A DNA stretch of 64,000 bases from Lachnospiraceae bacterium. Its GTDB lineage: Bacteria; Bacillota; Clostridia; Lachnospirales; Lachnospiraceae. The translations under genes and the position numbers were made by a program. The notes beneath the pieces were generated by a model. The model did no database searches. It saw only the letters and a list, made by a program, of their open reading frames with translations, and was not told the origin of the DNA. The stretch covers positions 1 to 64,000 of the forward strand of contig JAFPWO010000024.1 of the NCBI GenBank assembly GCA_017394885.1, given 5' to 3'. Shown piece after piece: positions 1 to 8,088 of the stretch. Each line of letters begins with the position of its first letter. The first letter of the stretch is position 1.

Positions 1-1390
1 ACAGTCCGAATACATACGTACCTGTCTTCTCGGGTTTGAATCGGTACAGAATTGACTGGTCTTCAAATTCCATGCAGTCAATGATATCGTCATATCCGCT
101 GATATTCAGTGTTTCGCGCTGTCTTCCGATCTTTACGGTAAATAAGCCGGTATCGGAATACTGGATCAGCTTGACCGTGTACAGGGTATTTTCCTCCAGG
201 GTAACGGTCATTTTTTCTCCCTGAGTAAGTCCGTAGTTCTTTTCGATCTGATATCCGTCGCAGTCGATTACGGCGATCGTGACGGAAAAGCCGCTGCGGA
301 CTTCATCGATCTCAAAGCAGTAGGCACCTGCTTTTTCCGAACGGAATTCGTAATTGATCTCCTGTTTTTCAAACTGGATGACGTCTGTCAGCGTCTTATA
401 GGAAGAAATATCCTGCGTCGCTTTCTGGATGCCGATGTTAACAGTAAAATCACCGAGGCTGTCTCCGTACTCTGTCACCTGGAAAAGATAAACTTTGCCT
501 GCTTCCAGAGTAACGGGCATTCCTTCGTTTTTCCCAAGACCGTAGTTGCGGTCAAGACGATAACCGTCCTCGTCGTCAACCGTCAGGGTAATATAAATGC
601 CGTTTTTGACATCCGATACCCAGAAATAATACAGACCGGTCTCTTCCGGAATATACCGATAATTGATCTCCTGATCAAGATACTCCGTCTTATCGCGAAT
701 ACAGGTATATCCGCTGATATCGGCGGTTTTTTTCTGCTGTCCGATAAAGAACTGATATTTACCGGATCCGCTGTAGGCGGAAAGTGTGACTTTATACGTT
801 TCCCCTTCCGTCAGGCTGAAGGTGATCCCTTCACCGTTGGTGGCTCCGTAAGCACGTTCCAGCCGATAACCGCCGGCGTCATACAGCGTCATCGTGATCG
901 TAAAACCGCTGACCAGATCGCTGACTTCCAGGCGGTATACACCGGTCTCCGGGGCCTTGAAGGAATAGACGTCCTCCTGGTCGCTCTTGCTGATTTTTCC
1001 GGAATAACGGAGGAAGTCAACGGCTTCCCCGGTGAAGTCTTTTTCATCATAGGCTTTGAAGGTATGATCTGACAGGTCGGCACGCGGTTCTACTTTCAGT
1101 GCTTTCCTGATTTTAGACGCGGTCGTCTCAACGGCCGAAGGGGTTTCTGTCTCTTCCTGTTTTGTCTCCGGAACTGATTCTTTTGTTGTTTCCGGTGCAG
1201 CAGTCGGCTGGGTAGGAACTGCTTCTGTCACTTCCGGCGGAATGGAAGACTCTTCTGCCGTTGCTTCCTGTGTGATCTCTTTCTTCTTCTTTTTCGTGGC
1301 TTCCGTTTCTTTTTCGGTATTCATACCGCAGGCGGAAAGAACAAATAAGAGTAGCAGAATGATAATTCCGATTCGGGTCCGATTTTTCAT
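1..1390 (-). CDS. Repeat-containing surface lipoprotein (3' end outside window)
   Basis: The gene starts at 1390 with AGGGAGG 5 bases upstream and runs off the left edge, so only the N-terminal ~463 residues are visible. Residues 1-21 form a lipoprotein signal ending in LSAC, with Cys21 as the predicted lipidation site. Residues ~22-115 are a Thr/Glu/Pro-rich spacer with a run of five Lys. Then come tandem units of ~101 residues, three complete and a fourth cut by the window edge, each with an (E/D)-Q-x-x-x-Y-x-F segment, a TG(V/L/T)Y(R/Y/V) strand and a DGY/GGY-(R/Q)-(L/I) turn followed by NYG or AYG. The pattern resembles PPC-like beta-sandwich repeats of secreted proteins; that assignment is inference. 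No catalytic motif is visible. It lies 44 bases behind the YibE/F gene and looks AT-richer than its neighbours. Confidence 0.8.
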   Translation of the reverse strand, partial: MKNRTRIGIIILLLLFVLSACGMNTEKETEATKKKKKEITQEATAEESSIPPEVTEAVPTQPTAAPETTKESVPETKQEETETPSAVETTASKIRKALKVEPRADLSDHTFKAYDEKDFTGEAVDFLRYSGKISKSDQEDVYSFKAPETGVYRLEVSDLVSGFTITMTLYDAGGYRLERAYGATNGEGITFSLTEGETYKVTLSAYSGSGKYQFFIGQQKKTADISGYTCIRDKTEYLDQEINYRYIPEETGLYYFWVSDVKNGIYITLTVDDEDGYRLDRNYGLGKNEGMPVTLEAGKVYLFQVTEYGDSLGDFTVNIGIQKATQDISSYKTLTDVIQFEKQEINYEFRSEKAGAYCFEIDEVRSGFSVTIAVIDCDGYQIEKNYGLTQGEKMTVTLEENTLYTVKLIQYSDTGLFTVKIGRQRETLNISGYDDIIDCMEFEDQSILYRFKPEKTGTYVFGL

Positions 1391-1434
1391 ACAGCCTCCC
1401 TGATATGTTTCTTAATTAGATCATGTAATATAAT

Positions 1435-2655
1435 TCACCGTTTTTTCGTCGCACCGCTTTTCTTTTTCCCGGCGATCAGCGTGGCTGAAATCAGGGCGGT
1501 CAGCGGAATGGCCAGGATCATGCCGATGCTGGACGCAAGCCCGCTGATGGTCTCCAGCGTAACGAAAACGGTGGAGAACAGGTGGTAGAACGTAAGGCCG
1601 CGCGAATACAGGAAGATCATCAGCGTAAACTCGCTGCCGAGGAAGGCGAGAATCAGGGTATTGGTCATCGTGCCTACCATATCGCGGCCGATATTCATGC
1701 CCGATTTAAAGAGTTCATTCCGCGCGAGGGACGGATTGGCCGCATGGACTTCCTCCAGCGAGGAGGATATGCTCATGGCTACGTCCATGACCGCACCGAG
1801 CGCGCTGATAATCACGCCGGCCACCAGAAGGCCGCGCAGATGCACCGGGATATCCCCGGCGTATTTCAGCTGCAGGAGCGGTTCCGCATCCTCCAGGCGG
1901 AGGCCGTCGATCTTGGCAATGCGCTGTACGGTGAGCCCGAAAAGCATAGCCAGAAAAGCGCCGGAAATCGTTCCCAGGAACGCACTGATGGTTTTCCGGT
2001 GGACGCCGCCGAGGATCGTAAAGCACACGACGGAAATAAAGGCACAGGTCAGAAACGTCGTCAGTATGGTCGGTGCGCCTTTGAGCAGCAGCGGGATCAG
2101 GATCGCGAACAGGCAGATCACGGTGATCGTGAGCCCGATCAGCGATTTGAGGCCGGTGCGTCCGCCCACCAGAATCGTCACGCCGAAGAACAGCAGCAGG
2201 AAGGCGCCCATGACCGGGATCCGGTTGAATTCATAGACTGTCGCGCTGTGCTTCCCGTCGATATGAGTCTTTATGGTCAGCGTGACGCTGTCACCCACCT
2301 CTACGGGCACGCCGTACAGCGGTCCGAAATAGTTGTAGACGGTCATCTCCTCGCCTTTGTAGCGGCCGCTTTTCACGGCGACCAAAAGCTCCTGCGTGCC
2401 TACATAGGCCCCGTCCGCTACCTCGTCGACTCTCTTGTCGTCGCTTTGGATCGCAAGGACTCTTCCTTTCTCGAATTCCACCAGTTCGTCTTCCCCGTAG
2501 ACCCAGAAAATATCGCCGGCGCCGTGCAGGATGTCCTCGGAATAGAGCCAGAACAGCATGCCGAAAAAGATGACCCCGGCCACGGCCAGGACAATGATGC
2601 TGGCTTTTTTATTATTGATCTTCTCGAGTGAAAAATGCTTTCGTTGCTTCTTCAT
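1435..2655 (-). CDS. YibE/F family multipass membrane protein
   Basis: 406 residues. One N-terminal membrane segment (~19-37) is followed by an extracytoplasmic domain (~40-145) and about seven further hydrophobic segments. The GGRTGLKSLIGL stretch and the GAVMDVAMSISSS segment after the fourth helix are characteristic of YibE/F proteins, whose biochemical role is not established. The C-terminus is Lys/Arg-rich (cytoplasmic by the positive-inside rule). The ATG has no clear Shine-Dalgarno sequence: the nearest AGGA is ~17 bases away, and a promoter-like -10 sits only 4 bases upstream of it. No alternative in-frame start gives the full N-terminal helix. The lipoprotein gene follows and may be co-transcribed. 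Confidence 0.85.
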   Translation of the reverse strand: MKKQRKHFSLEKINNKKASIIVLAVAGVIFFGMLFWLYSEDILHGAGDIFWVYGEDELVEFEKGRVLAIQSDDKRVDEVADGAYVGTQELLVAVKSGRYKGEEMTVYNYFGPLYGVPVEVGDSVTLTIKTHIDGKHSATVYEFNRIPVMGAFLLLFFGVTILVGGRTGLKSLIGLTITVICLFAILIPLLLKGAPTILTTFLTCAFISVVCFTILGGVHRKTISAFLGTISGAFLAMLFGLTVQRIAKIDGLRLEDAEPLLQLKYAGDIPVHLRGLLVAGVIISALGAVMDVAMSISSSLEEVHAANPSLARNELFKSGMNIGRDMVGTMTNTLILAFLGSEFTLMIFLYSRGLTFYHLFSTVFVTLETISGLASSIGMILAIPLTALISATLIAGKKKSGATKKR

Positions 2656-2659
2656 TGCT

Positions 2660-2689
2660 ATATTACATTCATTCCTGCCGGAAAAACAA
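2660..2689 (-). promoter_or_regulatory. Possible promoter of the YibE/F gene
   Basis: Reading the minus strand, TTGTTT (2684-2689), an 18-base spacer and TAATAT (2660-2665). The -10 ends only 4 bases before the ATG, so if used it would give a leaderless or nearly leaderless message, which fits the missing Shine-Dalgarno. Confidence 0.4.
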
Positions 2690-2736
2690 ACAGGTGATCC
2701 GGCTTTGCAGCCGGCTGAAAGGAACTGTTTTGAAAA

Positions 2737-2763
2737 AAGGAAGTGTGATTTCTACACTTCCTT
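2737..2763 (-). terminator. tmRNA terminator
   Basis: Intrinsic terminator on the minus strand: 10-bp perfect stem AAGGAAGTGT / ACACTTCCTT, 7-base loop, then a T run. It begins 6 bases past the 3' end of mature tmRNA. Confidence 0.85.
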
Positions 2764-2769
2764 TCATCG

Positions 2770-3114
2770 TGGAGCTGAGGGGAGTCGAACCCCTGTCCGA
2801 AAGCCTATCCCTCTAAAGTACTACCATCATAGTCTGCGTTTTTTGATTCCCTCTGTCAGGCGCCCGCAGACGGGCTCAGGACTTCGGTAGCTTCATGATA
2901 CTAACCGACCCGCAAAGCTTAGGGAAGGCAGTGCCCCGCCCTTCATGATGCCGGGGGCTGAGGTGGCAGGCAGCCTCAGGCCGACAGCTGCTTAAGCAGC
3001 GAACGCAACGTTATTGTCAGCGTTTATATTTAGGTTTTCCGTTTTTATAACGCAGCCACGGTCTGCGGATGGCACCTCAGACTTCAAAACCCCCGTCGAA
3101 ACCGGTACAACCCC
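2770..3114 (-). ncRNA. ssrA: tmRNA (transfer-messenger RNA)
   Basis: Rescues stalled ribosomes by adding a degradation tag. The 5' end reads GGGGTTGTACC followed by GGTTTCGACGGGGG, and the 3' end has the T-arm GGGGTTCGACTCCCC and CAGCTCCA; these ends pair as a 7-bp acceptor stem with one G-U at the third pair and another at the fifth. CCA is not encoded after the discriminator A at 2770, so it must be added. The tag frame at 2992-3021 reads ADNNVAFAA followed by TAA; the resume codon could be the GCT or the preceding AAC. Length ~345 nt is normal for one-piece tmRNA. It has its own promoter and terminator. Confidence 0.95.
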
Positions 3115-3144
3115 GAATAAGCGAGCGGAAGCCCGAGCAAGTGT

Positions 3145-3172
3145 ATTGTAGCGCTTTTTCCGAAAAAGTCAA
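3145..3172 (-). promoter_or_regulatory. ssrA promoter
   Basis: Minus strand TTGACT (3167-3172), 16-base spacer, TACAAT (3145-3150). Initiation would fall about 20-25 bases before the mature 5' end, leaving a short leader for RNase P removal. Confidence 0.75.
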
Positions 3173-3176
3173 GCGA

Positions 3177-3812
3177 TCAGGCATGAAAGCGAAGCTTATT
3201 CTCCTCTCCTCGCAGCAGGCGCCGGATATTATCCTTATGACGGATCAGCGCCATGAAAGTAAAGAAACTGAAGACCAGGACCGCTTCCCAGACCGTCATG
3301 ACGCCCGTGTTTAAGGTACCGGTCAGGCAGAGTACAAGAAAGACGATCCATTCGCCGGTCACCATCAGGCAGGAGCCCAGCGAGACGATTTTCGTCAGCG
3401 CGGTCAGGCCGAAGAAACTGAGGAAGCCGTAGAGGGCGGTCCACGGGCTGATGAGCAGCATCAGCCCGCCTGTTGCGGCAATACCCTTCCCGCCTTTAAA
3501 GCTCATGAACAGCGGAAAATCGTGGCCGATGATCACGCCTACGCCCGTATAGAGCAGCCGTAGCAGGCGGTAATCCGTCCCCAGATGACGGAACAGAAGC
3601 CAGGTGACCAGGCAGGCTAAGAGCATTTTTCCCAGATCGCCCATAAAGGTGATAACGCCGGCTTTGGTCCCCATGACGCGCAGGGCGTTGGTGGTCCCGG
3701 CATTGCCGCTGCCGTGCTGGCGAATATCGATCCCCTGCTTCTTCCCGTATAAGAAACTCGTCTGAAAGCAGCCGAAAACATATCCGATCAGTATACAGTA
3801 CAGCCGTATCAT
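3177..3812 (-). CDS. plsY: Glycerol-3-phosphate acyltransferase PlsY
   Basis: 211 residues, usual length. An integral membrane enzyme that moves the acyl group from acyl-phosphate to glycerol-3-phosphate to make lysophosphatidic acid. Family motifs are in place: GSGNAGTTN (~34-42), GHDFP (~96-100) and FKGGKG (~105-110), with about five hydrophobic segments. Its ATG overlaps the der stop codon in an ATGA arrangement, so the two are translationally coupled. Its acyl-phosphate would come from PlsX, encoded at 30-31 kb in the same window. Confidence 0.96.
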   Translation of the reverse strand: MIRLYCILIGYVFGCFQTSFLYGKKQGIDIRQHGSGNAGTTNALRVMGTKAGVITFMGDLGKMLLACLVTWLLFRHLGTDYRLLRLLYTGVGVIIGHDFPLFMSFKGGKGIAATGGLMLLISPWTALYGFLSFFGLTALTKIVSLGSCLMVTGEWIVFLVLCLTGTLNTGVMTVWEAVLVFSFFTFMALIRHKDNIRRLLRGEENKLRFHA

Positions 3813-5137
3813 TGGTCTTTTTCTTTCCTCTCCCGAATGATCAGTTTGATGCTTGTGCCGCGGAATCCGAAGGTCTCGCGGATCTGGTTTTCGATATAGC
3901 GCTGGTAGGAAAAATGCATCAGCTTTTTATCGTTGACGAACAGGACAAAGGTGGGCGGGCTGACCGCGGCCTGAGTGGCGTAGTAGATCCGGAGGCGCTT
4001 GCCCTTGTCGGAAGGCGGCTCGTGCAGGGAGGTAGCCTGCGAGATGATCTCGTTCAGCACCCCGGTAGAGATCCGCAGCGTGCAGTTATCGAGGATCTCA
4101 TCGACCTTGGAGAAGATCTGCGAGAGGCGCTGGCCGCTTACGGCCGATACATACAGGATGTCGGCATAATCCAGGAAGGAAAGCACCTCCCGGATCTTTT
4201 TGCTGTGCTCCTTCATGGTATGGGTCGTTTTATCCACCAGATCCCACTTGTTGACAAGGATCAGGATGCCCTTGTTCCGTTCGTGCGCGATCCCGGCGAT
4301 CTTCGCATCCTGTTCCGTGACGCCTTCCACCGCGTCGATCACGAGGATCACAACATTCGCGCGTTCCACGGCGCTTACTGCGCGGATAATGCTGTAATGC
4401 TCGATATTTTCCTTGATTTTATTCTTGCGGCGCAGGCCGGCGGTATCGATCAGGACATAGTCTTTTTTATTATAGCGGACCGTCGTGTCGATGGCGTCGC
4501 GCGTCGTCCCGGCGATCTCCGAGACGATCACGCGCTTGCTTCCGGCCATGCGGTTGACGATGCTGCTCTTGCCCACGTTGGGCTTGCCGACGATCGCGAT
4601 CCGAGGCCGGGCGTCTTCCTCTTCTTCCGCGCTGCTTTCGGGACAGTGCGCCAGCACGGCGTCCAGCAGGTCCCCCAGGCCCTGCATTTCCGAAGCGGAA
4701 ATCGCGATCGGATCCCCCATCCCGAGATTATAGAATTCATAGACGTCATTGCCGTATTTGGTGAAATTATCGACCTTGTTGACGCACAGGACCACGGGTT
4801 TGGCGCTGCGCCGCAGCATATCCGCGACCCGCATATCCGCGTCGACCAGGCCCTGGCGGACGTCCACCAGGAAGATGATCACGTCCGCGGTCTCCATGGC
4901 GATCTCGGCCTGTTCCCGCATCTGCTTTAAAATAATGTCGCTGCTCTCCGGCTCGATGCCGCCGGTATCGATCAGGGTAAAGCTGCGGTTCAGCCACGTG
5001 CAGTCCGCGTAGATCCGGTCCCGGGTCACGCCCGGGGTGTCATCCACGATGGAGATGCGGTCTCCCGCCAGTTTATTGAATAAGGTCGACTTGCCGACAT
5101 TCGGCCGTCCGACAATGGCTACGATGGGTTTGCTCAT
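3809..5137 (-). CDS. der: Ribosome assembly GTPase Der (EngA)
   Basis: 442 residues with two tandem GTPase domains and a C-terminal KH-like domain, the standard Der architecture for 50S subunit maturation. P-loops are GRPNVGKS (residues 10-17) and GKPNVGKS (~184-191); switch and base-recognition motifs ([24 protein letters not shown]) are present. It is the first gene of a der-plsY pair and is divergent from prs. The ribosome-binding site before the ATG is weak. Confidence 0.97.
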   Translation of the reverse strand: MSKPIVAIVGRPNVGKSTLFNKLAGDRISIVDDTPGVTRDRIYADCTWLNRSFTLIDTGGIEPESSDIILKQMREQAEIAMETADVIIFLVDVRQGLVDADMRVADMLRRSAKPVVLCVNKVDNFTKYGNDVYEFYNLGMGDPIAISASEMQGLGDLLDAVLAHCPESSAEEEEDARPRIAIVGKPNVGKSSIVNRMAGSKRVIVSEIAGTTRDAIDTTVRYNKKDYVLIDTAGLRRKNKIKENIEHYSIIRAVSAVERANVVILVIDAVEGVTEQDAKIAGIAHERNKGILILVNKWDLVDKTTHTMKEHSKKIREVLSFLDYADILYVSAVSGQRLSQIFSKVDEILDNCTLRISTGVLNEIISQATSLHEPPSDKGKRLRIYYATQAAVSPPTFVLFVNDKKLMHFSYQRYIENQIRETFGFRGTSIKLIIRERKEKDQ

Positions 5138-5145
5138 AATGATTT

Positions 5146-5175
5146 ATTATCTTTCTGAAGTTCTTTCTTTGTCAT
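5146..5175 (-). promoter_or_regulatory. Possible der promoter
   Basis: Minus strand ATGACA (5170-5175), 18-base spacer, GATAAT (5146-5151). The -10 is 8 bases from the der ATG, which would again imply an almost leaderless transcript. Other placements in this AT-rich gap cannot be excluded. Confidence 0.35.
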
Positions 5176-5190
5176 ATTAACATAAGTTTC

Positions 5191-5219
5191 TTGCTAAATC
5201 CATATGAAAGTGTTAGAAT
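5191..5219 (+). promoter_or_regulatory. prs promoter
   Basis: TTGCTA (5191-5196), 17-base spacer, TAGAAT (5214-5219). Transcription would start near 5226, upstream of the AAGGAGG site. An in-frame ATG at 5204 lies inside the spacer, which rules it out as the start from this promoter. Confidence 0.7.
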
Positions 5220-5251
5220 TTTGCTATCGAGCCCAAGGAGGACATCACAAT

Positions 5252-6448
5252 ATGGAAAACTTGCGCAAGGATGAATTCTATTTCAAGCACCGCGCGCCCA
5301 TTGCACCTCTGAAGATCATCGCCATGGATAACTGCCGGCCGCTCGTGGAAGCCGCCGAACAGTATATTATCCAGCTCCGGAAGGAATATCTGGCGAAATA
5401 CGCGGATCTGGATCCCACGGTCCTGACCCGGGAATATGACCGGGAGCGGTATCTGGCGGAGGTGGAATGCCCCCGTTTCGGTTCCGGCGAAGCCAAAGGC
5501 AATATCAAGGAATCCGTCCGCGGCTGCGACCTCTTCATTGTCAGTGATGTGACCAACAACAGCATGACGTTCAAGATCAACGGGCGGACCCACTATATGT
5601 CGCCGGACGATCATTATCAGGACTTAAAGCGGATCGTGGCCGCGGCCATGTCTTCGGCGCACCGCATCAGCGTGATCATGCCGTTCCTGTACCAGAGCCG
5701 CCAGCACAAACGGGTCAACCGCGAGTCGCTCGACTGCGCGATTGCCCTTCAGGAGCTCAGCGACATGGGCGTGGCGAATATCGTGACCTTTGACGCGCAC
5801 GATCCCTGCGTACAGAACGCGATCCCGCTCCACGACTTTGACAGCTACTCTCCTGTTTTCCACTTTATGCGGTCCATCCGCGACAAGTTCGGTCTGGATT
5901 TTTTGGACCGCTCCAAGCTGGTCATCGTCAGCCCGGATGAAGGCGCCATGTCCCGCGCGGTCTATCTGGCCAATAATATGGGTGTCGAGATGGGCATGTT
6001 TTACAAGCGCCGCGACTATACCCGCATCGAGAACGGCGTCAACCCGGTCGTGTCCCAGGAATATATCGGGACCGACGTGGAAGGCAAGACCGTCATCATC
6101 ATGGACGATATCATTTCCACCGGCGTCAGTATTCTGGATACGGCACGTGAAATGCACCGCCGCAAAGCGGCTCATATCGTGATCTGCTGCACCTTCGGCC
6201 TGTTCGTCAGAGGCTTTGCGAATTTCGACAACGCTTATGAGGAAGGCATTTTCGATTACATCATTACCACGAATCTGACCTACCGCTCCGAAGAAATGCT
6301 GGCGAAGCCCTGGTATGTGGGCGTGGATATGTCCCAGTATATCGGCAAGATCATCGATACCATGAACCACAACATTGCCGTGACCAGCGTCATCTCCCCG
6401 ACCAGCCGCCTGCTGGAGCTGGTGAAGGAAACGCAGGAAGCCGAATAA
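5252..6448 (+). CDS. prs: Ribose-phosphate pyrophosphokinase (PRPP synthetase)
   Basis: 398 residues from the ATG at 5252, preceded by AAGGAGG at good spacing. Makes phosphoribosyl pyrophosphate from ribose-5-phosphate and ATP for nucleotide, His and Trp synthesis. The C-terminal half carries the PRPP-binding loop (DDIISTG, ~285-291); the tandem phosphoribosyltransferase-like fold is recognisable. It is longer than classical ~315-residue Prs because of an extended N-terminus and inserts, a form seen in Clostridia. It is a single-gene unit that converges with yraN and ends in a stem-loop. Confidence 0.93.
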   Translation: MENLRKDEFYFKHRAPIAPLKIIAMDNCRPLVEAAEQYIIQLRKEYLAKYADLDPTVLTREYDRERYLAEVECPRFGSGEAKGNIKESVRGCDLFIVSDVTNNSMTFKINGRTHYMSPDDHYQDLKRIVAAAMSSAHRISVIMPFLYQSRQHKRVNRESLDCAIALQELSDMGVANIVTFDAHDPCVQNAIPLHDFDSYSPVFHFMRSIRDKFGLDFLDRSKLVIVSPDEGAMSRAVYLANNMGVEMGMFYKRRDYTRIENGVNPVVSQEYIGTDVEGKTVIIMDDIISTGVSILDTAREMHRRKAAHIVICCTFGLFVRGFANFDNAYEEGIFDYIITTNLTYRSEEMLAKPWYVGVDMSQYIGKIIDTMNHNIAVTSVISPTSRLLELVKETQEAE

Positions 6449-6468
6449 TCCGAAGTTCCGAAACCCTT

Positions 6469-6825
6469 TCAAAACGCCTTTTCGAAGGCGTTTTTTATAT
6501 GCTCGATCCGTCCGGTGCCGTCGATGGCGATCACGTCAAAGCGGCAGGGAACGTCCTGGTTTCCCCGCTGCGTCAGGAACCATTCGGCGACCCGGAAGAT
6601 CCGGTGCTGCTTCCGGCGGTCCACGTGGAACTGTCCTTCGCCGTAGGCGTCGTTATAGCGGTATTTGACTTCCACAAAGACAAGATAGTCCTCATCCCGG
6701 GCGATCAGATCGATCTCACCGAGCGGGCAGCGGTAATTCCGCGTAAGCACCGGCATATGATGAGAATTCAAATAAGAGGCAGCAAGGTCTTCATACCGGC
6801 TACCGGTCGTACGTTTGTTTTCCAG
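6469..6825 (-). CDS. YraN / UPF0102 family nuclease-like protein
   Basis: 118 residues if translation starts at the CTG at 6825. The family's normal N-terminus (G-x-R-Y-E-D-L-A-A-x-Y-L) begins right after this codon, and AAAGGACGG lies upstream at suitable spacing. The only ATG in frame (6945) is far inside rnhB and would add 40 residues of arginine-rich out-of-frame rnhB. The endonuclease-like core GEIDLIARD and FVEVKYR (E-x-K) is present. Cellular role is uncertain. Last gene of the lepB-rbgA-lepB-rnhB run; the stop codon abuts the prs terminator. Confidence 0.85.
   Translation of the reverse strand: MENKRTTGSRYEDLAASYLNSHHMPVLTRNYRCPLGEIDLIARDEDYLVFVEVKYRYNDAYGEGQFHVDRRKQHRIFRVAEWFLTQRGNQDVPCRFDVIAIDGTGRIEHIKNAFEKAF
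6471..6496 (+). terminator. prs terminator, overlapping the yraN 3' coding end
   Basis: AAAACGCCTT, loop TTCG, AAGGCGTTTT, then two more T: a 10-bp perfect stem with a UUCG tetraloop. It serves prs. The same bases encode the last residues of yraN on the other strand; in that direction the T tail is only the four T of the stem. Confidence 0.85.
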
Positions 6826-6829
6826 TTTT

Positions 6830-7471
6830 CTACCGTCCTTTCGGGATAAAATGCGTGATGAAGCTGCGGCGGTGGATCGGGCACGGGCCGTATTGCCGTA
6901 AAGCCTCGATGTGCGCGGCCGTGCCGTAGCCTTTATGCCCGGCAAAGCCGTACTGCGGATACAGCCGTTCCGCTTCCCGCATGATGCGGTCCCGGGTCAC
7001 TTTGGCGACGATGCTGGCCGCCCCGATAGAAATGCTTTTCGCATCGCCTTTGATCAGGGGGACCTGCTCCTGCGCCAGGCCGGGGATGATTACGGCGTCG
7101 TTTAAAAGAAGCTGCGGGGTAAATGCCAGCCGGCTGACCGCGGTCCGCATGGCCTCATACGTGGCCTGCAGGATATTGATCTCATCAATGCGGGCAGCGT
7201 CCACAATCCCTACCCCCACGGCCAGGGCTTTCTCCATGATTTCGGGGAAAATCTCTTCCCGCTTCTTTTCACTCAGCTTCTTGGAATCGTTGATGTACAG
7301 AATTTCGGCAGACGGGTCGAGGATCACGGCGGCGGCCACGACCGGACCGGCCAGCGGTCCGCGGCCGGCTTCATCGACGCCGGCGATCAGGCCCCGGTCA
7401 GCATACTGACGCTCATAGGCCCACAGCGCGTCAAGGCGGGCCCTTTCCGCTTCGAGAGAGCGCCCGGCCAT
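6830..7471 (-). CDS. rnhB: Ribonuclease HII
   Basis: 213 residues. Cleaves RNA in RNA-DNA hybrids, including single ribonucleotides. The GVDEAGRGPLAGPVV block (residues 31-45) carries catalytic Asp33 and Glu34; the third acidic residue lies in LLLNDAVIIPG and a further conserved segment is SIGAASIVAKVTRD. Its ATG overlaps the lepB stop (TAATG), implying coupling. Position after rbgA matches Firmicutes gene order. Confidence 0.95.
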   Translation of the reverse strand: MAGRSLEAERARLDALWAYERQYADRGLIAGVDEAGRGPLAGPVVAAAVILDPSAEILYINDSKKLSEKKREEIFPEIMEKALAVGVGIVDAARIDEINILQATYEAMRTAVSRLAFTPQLLLNDAVIIPGLAQEQVPLIKGDAKSISIGAASIVAKVTRDRIMREAERLYPQYGFAGHKGYGTAAHIEALRQYGPCPIHRRSFITHFIPKGR

Positions 7472-8088
7472 TACTCAGCCGCCCTGGCCGGTTCGATGTT
7501 GCCGGCCTTTTTAAACGGCAAGATCCGGAAGAAGGCGCGTCCGATCAGCTGGGAACGGTTCACGGGCCCGACGGAAAAACGGCTGTCAATGCTGTCGTTC
7601 CGGTTATCGCCCATTACGAAATATTCGTTCTCCCCGAGCGTGATCGGGTCAGCTGCGGCGCCGGCGGAAAAATGATCCAGGCCGCCCAGATAAGCGTAGG
7701 GGTCGTCGATGACCGTACCGTTGATATAAATTTTGGAGTCGATGATCTGGATCGTCTCTCCCGGCAGCCCCAGGACCCGCTTGATATAATAGGTCTTGGG
7801 ATCGTCCTTCAGGCGGAAGACCACGATATCGTAGCGCTCCGGTCCGTGCAGAAAACGGTAGGTAAAGCAGTCGATGATCAGCTGATCCTGATCCTGCAGC
7901 GTCGTATTCATGGAACGGCCCTCTACAGCGACCCGCTGGCCCACATAACGGAAAAAGGCAAGGCAGAACAGGACCGTCAGGCCAAGCATGAGCACTGTCT
8001 GAAGAAGGTCCTTCAGCCAGCTCTTTTTCGGTTCTATTTCTTCGGGTCTTACGTCATCCAGTTCCGCTTCTTTATTCTCTTTCTTCAT
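7471..8088 (-). CDS. lepB: Type I signal peptidase (first copy)
   Basis: 205 residues. Cleaves signal peptides at the outer face of the membrane. A charged N-terminus is followed by one membrane anchor (~29-47), the catalytic serine box GRSMNTTL (Ser59) and the general-base lysine in YYIKRVLGLPGE (Lys103), with the later GDNRNDSIDSR box also present. The start overlaps the end of rbgA by 17 bases. A second, divergent signal peptidase is encoded on the other side of rbgA. Confidence 0.94.
   Translation of the reverse strand: MKKENKEAELDDVRPEEIEPKKSWLKDLLQTVLMLGLTVLFCLAFFRYVGQRVAVEGRSMNTTLQDQDQLIIDCFTYRFLHGPERYDIVVFRLKDDPKTYYIKRVLGLPGETIQIIDSKIYINGTVIDDPYAYLGGLDHFSAGAAADPITLGENEYFVMGDNRNDSIDSRFSVGPVNRSQLIGRAFFRILPFKKAGNIEPARAAE

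Noticed and set aside
1582..2631. 349-codon plus-strand frame opposite the YibE/F gene
   Set aside because: Low-complexity, charged composition with no family resemblance; it is the antisense of a hydrophobic membrane protein.
2699..2714. GC hairpin CCGGCT-TTGC-AGCCGG as a second terminator after tmRNA
   Set aside because: No T run follows it on either strand and a strong terminator lies just upstream.
5204..5251. Longer prs start at ATG 5204
   Set aside because: The codon lies inside the promoter spacer and lacks a Shine-Dalgarno; ATG 5252 follows AAGGAGG.
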